Source: Lysobacterales bacterium (GTDB taxonomy: Bacteria > Pseudomonadota > Gammaproteobacteria > Xanthomonadales > Marinicellaceae). Taken from it: DNA of 36,351 nucleotides. A program made the translations under genes and the position numbers. Positions 31,709-36,351 of the stretch are shown here, piece after piece (positions within the stretch are counted from its first letter, which is position 1; each line of letters starts with the position of its first letter). The DNA lies in contig JAGRJP010000008.1 in the NCBI GenBank assembly GCA_020442665.1, positions 1 through 36,351 of the forward strand, written 5' to 3'. The notes under the pieces were generated by a model. It was not told the DNA's origin and ran no database searches. It was given only the letters and a program-made list of their open reading frames with translations.

Positions 31709-34159
31709 ATGTCTCTTCTAGCAAAAATATTATCACTTCGAGTCAAGGTTAAAATCATCCCTGATGATTTAAAAAAACTCGGAATTGATAATGAAAAACC
31801 CATCATTTATGTCTTGGATAACAACTCTCTTGTCTCGAGAGTCGTTCTTAAAACAGAAAGCCAAAAGCAGGGCTTTGTTTATAAAAACATTCCAGCCGAT
31901 TGGAACAAAGTCAACTCTGTGATGGCTCATAAAAGACTTAAAGGTTTTTGGAATCGAGTTCCAACGTATTCCGTTTTCCAAAATAACCTTGTTAATGTTT
32001 TGAATGCTTTAAAGGAAAATCAACAAAGAGAAGTGCAACTAGTACCTGTCTCGGTTTTTTTTGGTATGGCTCCCAACAAAAACAGTGGTTTTTTCAAAAT
32101 ATTATTTTCTGAAAATTGGGCAATTGGAGGGAGACTCAGAAAGTTTTTTTCCATACTGATTCATGGGAAAAATACCAAACTGCAATTCAGCCAGCCAATA
32201 TTGCTCAATAAGGAGCTCGACAAAGAATCAAGCGTTGAAGATTTATCAAAAAAAATATCAAGAGTTTTACAAGTTCACTTTCATCGAGTCAGGACATCTG
32301 TTGTTGGTCCCGATTTGTCGCATCGAAGAACAGTTGCCAAAAACATATTAAGCCGCCCCGCTGTCAAAGAAGAGATTGAAAAATACTCTCTGAGAAAAAA
32401 AATCAGCAAAGAAAAAGCTCACAGAGAAGCTAAGAAAATCATTCGTGAAATAGCCTCAGATTATTCGTATTCAATTGTCAGCTTATTTGCCAAAATGCTG
32501 ACTCGTTTTTGGACTAAGGTGTATAACGGTGTGGTTTTCAACCACTTTGAGGAATTCAGAGCTGACGCTCAAAAATACGAGGTGATTTATACACCATGCC
32601 ATCGTAGTCACATTGATTATCTCATTATGTCGTATGCTTTGCATGAAAGAGGCGTTGTTCCGCCACACATAGCTGCCGGAATTAATTTAGATATGCCTGT
32701 GGTTGGTCCGTTTTTACGTCGAAGCGGAGCTTTTTTTATTCGCCGTTCATTTAATTCCGCTCTGTATTCAACAATTTTCTCAGAATATTTGAGCGCCTTA
32801 CTCACCCATGGAATCTCCATTGAATATTTCATCGAGGGCACTCGAAGCAGAACCGGTCGATTACTTCAACCAAAAGCCGGAATGTTGGCAATGACAATAA
32901 AAAGCTATTTGAACGAACGCAATAAACCGGTTATTTTTCAGCCGGCAAATCTGAGTTACGAAAAACTCATGGAGGGAGGCTCATACCAGAATGAACTCGG
33001 TGGAAAATCCAAAAAAAGCGAGTCCATCGGTGGATTGTTAAAGGCCAGAAAACTGTTGAAACAAGATTACGGGCGTTTAACAGTTAATTTTTCTGAACCT
33101 ATAATGCTTGACGACTTGTTGGATCAATTCAAGCCAAACTGGAAAAGTATTACCATGAAAAGTAATAAAAAACCGGAGTGGTTTAAAAACCTTGTGGATG
33201 CGTGTGGGACTGAAATCATGCAAAGAATTAACTCGGCTGCCCATGTAAATCCAATCAACTTACTAGCTGTTGCACTATTGTCAACTCCAAATCATTCGGC
33301 ATCAGCTGATAACTTATCCCAACAAATAGAGCTTTATCGTCAATTATTAACATTATTACCCTACTCCAAAAGAGTGACAGTTACAGCACTCACTATCGAT
33401 GAAATTTTTGATTTGGGTATAAAGTTAGGGTTCATCGAAGTGGTGTCTCATGATTTAGGTGATGTGATCCGGGTTAAAAAGGAGCAAGGAATTCTGATGA
33501 CGTATTATCGGAATAATATTTTGCATCTGTTTGCTTCCAGTTCATTCATTGCTATGAGTTTGGTGAATCAAAGGCAGTTGCCTCGAAAACAAATTTTACG
33601 TTTAATGGGCGTTGTTTACCCTTATATCAAAAACGAACTATTTTTACACTGGACTACTGATGAGTTTCTCGAATATGGACGACAAACTTTACAAGTTCTA
33701 AAACAATTAGAGGTTTTAAAATCAGTCGGTCGAATCGTCGAAAGACATCCCGGAGGAAGCCTGGAAGCCGGAAAACTACGCGTTTTGGCAAATGCGGTGA
33801 TGCAGACTTATGAACGATTTTTCCTTGTTATTGCTGTATTGAGTCGTCAAGGCTCGGAACAAATAACAGCACCTCAGCTTGAAACACTTTGTCATAAAAC
33901 CGCAAGCAAGTTGAATTTGTTATACGGTTTTAACTCGCCGGACTTTTTTGATAAGTCTTTATTTAAAGGTTATATAACTAACCTGAAAAACGAAAAAGTG
34001 ATAGAGACTGATGCCGAAGGAAGAATTATTTTTACCGAAAACCTCAAAACTTTCTATTTGGGAGCCAAGCAACTTCTATCCAAACGAATTCGCCATAGTG
34101 TTTTAAACTTACTGGAACCGGAAGTAGCAGTTGAAAAAGATAAAGTTGAACCGTCCTAG
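31709..34159 (+). CDS. plsB: Glycerol-3-phosphate 1-O-acyltransferase
   Basis: Inner-membrane enzyme that transfers an acyl group to the sn-1 position of glycerol-3-phosphate, the first step of phospholipid synthesis. It has 816 residues, the size of E. coli PlsB. The acyltransferase blocks are HRSHIDY (H298, D303), GAFFIRRSF, FIEGTRSRTGRL and FQPANLSYEKLMEGGSY. N-terminal features PIIYVLDNNS, QLVPVSVFFGMAP and HFHRVRTSVVGPDLSHR match the family. I chose ATG 31709 (MSLLAKILSLRVKVKIIPDDL); the GTG at 31673 would add 12 residues encoded by the hairpin. No Shine-Dalgarno is visible outside the hairpin. Its 3' end overlaps the convergent ABC gene by 4 bp. Confidence 0.97.
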   Translation: MSLLAKILSLRVKVKIIPDDLKKLGIDNEKPIIYVLDNNSLVSRVVLKTESQKQGFVYKNIPADWNKVNSVMAHKRLKGFWNRVPTYSVFQNNLVNVLNALKENQQREVQLVPVSVFFGMAPNKNSGFFKILFSENWAIGGRLRKFFSILIHGKNTKLQFSQPILLNKELDKESSVEDLSKKISRVLQVHFHRVRTSVVGPDLSHRRTVAKNILSRPAVKEEIEKYSLRKKISKEKAHREAKKIIREIASDYSYSIVSLFAKMLTRFWTKVYNGVVFNHFEEFRADAQKYEVIYTPCHRSHIDYLIMSYALHERGVVPPHIAAGINLDMPVVGPFLRRSGAFFIRRSFNSALYSTIFSEYLSALLTHGISIEYFIEGTRSRTGRLLQPKAGMLAMTIKSYLNERNKPVIFQPANLSYEKLMEGGSYQNELGGKSKKSESIGGLLKARKLLKQDYGRLTVNFSEPIMLDDLLDQFKPNWKSITMKSNKKPEWFKNLVDACGTEIMQRINSAAHVNPINLLAVALLSTPNHSASADNLSQQIELYRQLLTLLPYSKRVTVTALTIDEIFDLGIKLGFIEVVSHDLGDVIRVKKEQGILMTYYRNNILHLFASSSFIAMSLVNQRQLPRKQILRLMGVVYPYIKNELFLHWTTDEFLEYGRQTLQVLKQLEVLKSVGRIVERHPGGSLEAGKLRVLANAVMQTYERFFLVIAVLSRQGSEQITAPQLETLCHKTASKLNLLYGFNSPDFFDKSLFKGYITNLKNEKVIETDAEGRIIFTENLKTFYLGAKQLLSKRIRHSVLNLLEPEVAVEKDKVEPS

Positions 34160-35082
34160 CCAAGCCTGTCAGTGACAGACTCTTGGAGTCGCTCACCTCG
34201 AATCATTTCACGATATGGAATGTTGTTTTCTGCCAAACACTTAATGATTTCGATTTCTGCCATTTGTCCGGCATCACTTGAGTAATGAACAACCAACCTG
34301 TGCTGCCCTGGTTTCCCCAGCTTCACTTCGGTAACGATATCAAGAGCTTTTAATACACTTCTAATGGAATTATCGGCATCTTGTTCTAATCGGAATGTTA
34401 AGGCCTTGGTTCGAGCCGTTAAATCAGACACTTTTTCATCGGAATGTAGGCGGCCTTCTTTGAGAATAATGACCTGTTGGCACAAATCCTCGATGACTTC
34501 CAGATTATGGGAAGTAATTATTATTGATGTGTTTTTGCTGAGTGAGCGAATGACTGATTTGATATTATCAGTAGTTCCGGGGTCAAGTCCGGCTGTTGGT
34601 TCATCAAGCAATATCAGATCAGGAGTTCCGATAAATGCCTGTGCAATGGCAATTCGCTTGAGCATTCCATGACTTAATTGATCGGCGGTTTTATGTCTGG
34701 AAGATGACAAATTCACCATTTCCAAAACCCTCTCCGCTTCTTCAACGGCTAATCTTTTTTTGAAGCCCTGGAGTTCAGCAAACATCGTCAGCTGCTTGCC
34801 GACAGGAATTGTTTTTAATAATGAGGCATCTTGTGGCAAGATTGAGATTCGCCCACGAAGCAGCGGGTGATCAGGCTCATGATTAAGAATTTTGACAGAA
34901 CCCTTGGTTGGTTTAAGAAAACCACAAAATAATGAAAACAAAGTTGTTTTCCCGGCTCCATTTGGCCCCACCAGCCCTGTTGTAATATCTTTCTTTACAT
35001 TGACATTGATGTTATATAAAGCCCATTGGTTTCCAAAACTTTTGGCAAGTCCGTTTGTTTCGATAATATTTTCAGACATCAT
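34156..35082 (-). CDS. ABC transporter ATP-binding protein
   Basis: ATPase subunit of an ABC-2 type exporter, 308 residues. Walker A is GPNGAGKT (39-46), the signature is LSHGM near 135-139 in place of LSGGQ, Walker B is LILLDEPTAGLD and the H-loop is ITSHN. The C-terminal ~80 residues (ALTFRLEQDADNSIRSVLKAL...) form the extra domain common in drug/lipid-type ATPases of this group. The Q-loop PQDASLL is present. Start ATG 35082 overlaps the permease stop as ATGA; a second ATG follows at once. Substrate not predictable. Confidence 0.93.
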   Translation of the reverse strand: MMSENIIETNGLAKSFGNQWALYNINVNVKKDITTGLVGPNGAGKTTLFSLFCGFLKPTKGSVKILNHEPDHPLLRGRISILPQDASLLKTIPVGKQLTMFAELQGFKKRLAVEEAERVLEMVNLSSSRHKTADQLSHGMLKRIAIAQAFIGTPDLILLDEPTAGLDPGTTDNIKSVIRSLSKNTSIIITSHNLEVIEDLCQQVIILKEGRLHSDEKVSDLTARTKALTFRLEQDADNSIRSVLKALDIVTEVKLGKPGQHRLVVHYSSDAGQMAEIEIIKCLAENNIPYREMIRGERLQESVTDRLG

Positions 35083-35903
35083 ATATCTCTTTTGGAAAAA
35101 ATCATCCAGCCCAATAAGCCGTATGCCACCACATAAATCGGAACAAGCAGTGAAGCGCCCATCATTTTCACCCAGCTCAATTGCAAATACTGAAACTTGG
35201 TAGAGTTTGGAATGATGTATGAAATGACTTCTGCAAAATCTTTTGATTTGATTCCTATCACGCTAATGATGACAAGCATCACAACATAAACACTCACTCC
35301 CATAAGAGCCGACAAGCCGGCAGAACCAACAATGACAGAGCATAAAGACATAAAGGCAACAAAAGGAATTAAATAGAGAACCAAAGAAACCAAAACCAAC
35401 GGCAAATCTGCAAGCACGAGTGAAACTCCATTGTTATCAACAGCCATAGAAATCAATGCCGCAATAATTGTCACCAAAATGTATGCAAACGATATCAGAA
35501 TGGTTGCTCCAAAAAATCGTCCAACAAAAATCTCAAGTCGGTTACACCTTGGTGTTAAGAACCTTAAATATTTACTTCCGATATCATTAGCAGTTTGATC
35601 ACTAGCTGCTAGAAGCACAAACATTGGAACAGAAGACATTGCCAGATAAAAATAAGCAGAAAACGTCGGAGCTCTGCCAACAAATAAAGACTGAATCACT
35701 TTCGGATCAATGAATAAGGAAAGAATAAATCCGGTCTCAGCATTGGAAAGCATTTTGGCGTTTCCGCTACTGAGTTTCCATAAAACCCACAACCAAAACA
35801 CAGAAAAAAACACCAGAAACAATAAGCCTCTGGCGCTTTTCAATGAATAATATATGTCCTGACGAACTAAAGTGTTAAATACGCCCGGACGAAATGAACT
35901 CAC
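35079..35903 (-). CDS. ABC-2 type transporter permease
   Basis: Membrane subunit of the same transporter, 274 residues with six or so hydrophobic segments (about 28-45, 88-108, 135-160, 170-198, 205-225 and 245-265). The N-terminal TLVRQDIYYSLKSARGLLFL and later NDIGSKYLRFLTPRCNRLEIFVGRF are the cytoplasmic entry features of ABC-2 permeases. Overlaps the ATPase start by 4 bp, so the two are translationally coupled, and begins 2 nt after the preceding membrane-protein gene. Confidence 0.88.
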   Translation of the reverse strand: MSSFRPGVFNTLVRQDIYYSLKSARGLLFLVFFSVFWLWVLWKLSSGNAKMLSNAETGFILSLFIDPKVIQSLFVGRAPTFSAYFYLAMSSVPMFVLLAASDQTANDIGSKYLRFLTPRCNRLEIFVGRFFGATILISFAYILVTIIAALISMAVDNNGVSLVLADLPLVLVSLVLYLIPFVAFMSLCSVIVGSAGLSALMGVSVYVVMLVIISVIGIKSKDFAEVISYIIPNSTKFQYLQLSWVKMMGASLLVPIYVVAYGLLGWMIFSKRDI

Positions 35904-35905
35904 AA

Positions 35906-36351
35906 TTACTCTGCTGGTTCAGGAGCCGGACCTGTTCCCATGGACTTTGCAGCCAGAATCGCCATAACCCCACCAACAAGACCAATTATATTAGTAACCC
36001 CGAAGCTAGACATTAAGCTACCCAACACCTCGGCTAGCACAGCAATTCCTCCAGCAATCATAATAAACTGTGCTTTTTTGTTTTGGAACAAGAAAACAGC
36101 ACCGGCAATTAAAATACCAACACTAACTAGCAAAAACACGCCAAAAGCCATAAAGCCGATACCAGATCCACCAACCTCATCCTGGAATTTTTCCATTTGA
36201 GCTTTTTGCTCCGCTGTCATTTGTGACCCGGATTCTTTTTCCATTTGTGTAGCCACTTGACTCATGCCAGTAGAAACACCTTGGGTTAAAGCACCACCAC
36301 CAAGCCAAGTCAGGCCAGCAACCAAATTGAAAACAGCCGCAATAATTAAAA
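35906..36351 (-). CDS. Membrane protein with coiled coil, first gene of the ABC operon (5' end cut by window edge)
   Basis: Unknown function. The frame stays open to the window edge: upstream of VAGLTWLGGG it reads LIIAAVFNL, a hydrophobic segment, so the TTG at 36325 is internal and the true start lies beyond. Visible order: TM, a loop with a helical, coiled-coil-like stretch (MSQVATQMEKESGSQMTAEQKAQMEKFQ residues in that region), three further hydrophobic segments (FMAFGVFLLVSVGILIAGAVF; QFIMIAGGIAVLAEVLG; NIIGLVGGVMAILAAK) and a short acidic Pro-rich tail. The stop is 2 nt before the permease ATG, which suggests it is an accessory subunit or partner of the transporter. Confidence 0.75.
   Translation of the reverse strand, partial: LIIAAVFNLVAGLTWLGGGALTQGVSTGMSQVATQMEKESGSQMTAEQKAQMEKFQDEVGGSGIGFMAFGVFLLVSVGILIAGAVFLFQNKKAQFIMIAGGIAVLAEVLGSLMSSFGVTNIIGLVGGVMAILAAKSMGTGPAPEPAE

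Noticed and set aside
1-36351. tRNA or rRNA genes, or phage integrase genes
   Set aside because: None recognised on reading either strand; no cloverleaf-like TTCGA-type arms or rRNA phrases were noticed.

Overview
The window looks like a piece of the chromosome of an AT-rich gammaproteobacterium. HslV/HslU, the long PlsB acyltransferase, a YpfJ-type zinc peptidase, oxygen-independent HemN and DNA polymerase I are all of the gammaproteobacterial kind. The window also has a very large secreted protein built from proprotein-convertase P domains and a gingipain-like peptidase, a protein with an IPTL-CTERM-like tail, and a propeller-type hybrid histidine kinase. That mixture, with the low GC, suggests a marine lineage such as Marinicella or a relative. 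This is inference from gene content; no rRNA or other marker is present to prove it.

Layout. 1-3828 (+) is a tight four-gene run: a YheT-like hydrolase cut by the window edge, uppP, a second alpha/beta hydrolase and a sodium:solute symporter, closed by a palindromic terminator. 3848-11341 (-) is one 2497-residue exported multidomain protein ending in a C25 (gingipain-type) peptidase. 11575-13828 holds a NhaC-type antiporter and the YpfJ-like peptidase, convergent and overlapping by 11 bp. 13829-14803 and 16061-16572 are repeat-rich gene-free stretches flanking one gene, an Mrr-type restriction endonuclease with a HARE-HTH domain. 16573-18716 (-) holds hemN and the IPTL-CTERM-like protein. 18814-23517 (+) holds an AraC-type regulator, a small exported protein, polA and a PPOx-family protein. 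23535-23985 is a cold-shock gene with a recognisable promoter, a long leader and a terminator. 24038-28769 (-) holds a four-TM protein, an 80-residue conserved-looking protein and a 1326-residue hybrid sensor kinase. 28795-30762 (+) is hslVU behind a sigma-32-like promoter. 30839-34159 (+) holds a lipoprotein and plsB. 34156-36351 (-) is an ABC-2 exporter operon with a membrane protein cut by the window edge.

Most of the window is housekeeping (cell-wall lipid recycling, DNA repair, heme, phospholipid synthesis, proteolysis). The accessory island is 14.0-16.6 kb. There the Mrr-type nuclease gene is framed at its very start and stop by a ~30-bp imperfect inverted repeat, and further out by inverted copies of a ~138-bp hairpin-forming element with terminal inverted repeats. 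These sit among mosaic short palindromic repeats. No integrase or transposase lies in the window. The arrangement resembles a single-gene mobile cassette carrying a defence nuclease, and it is the most interesting thing here.
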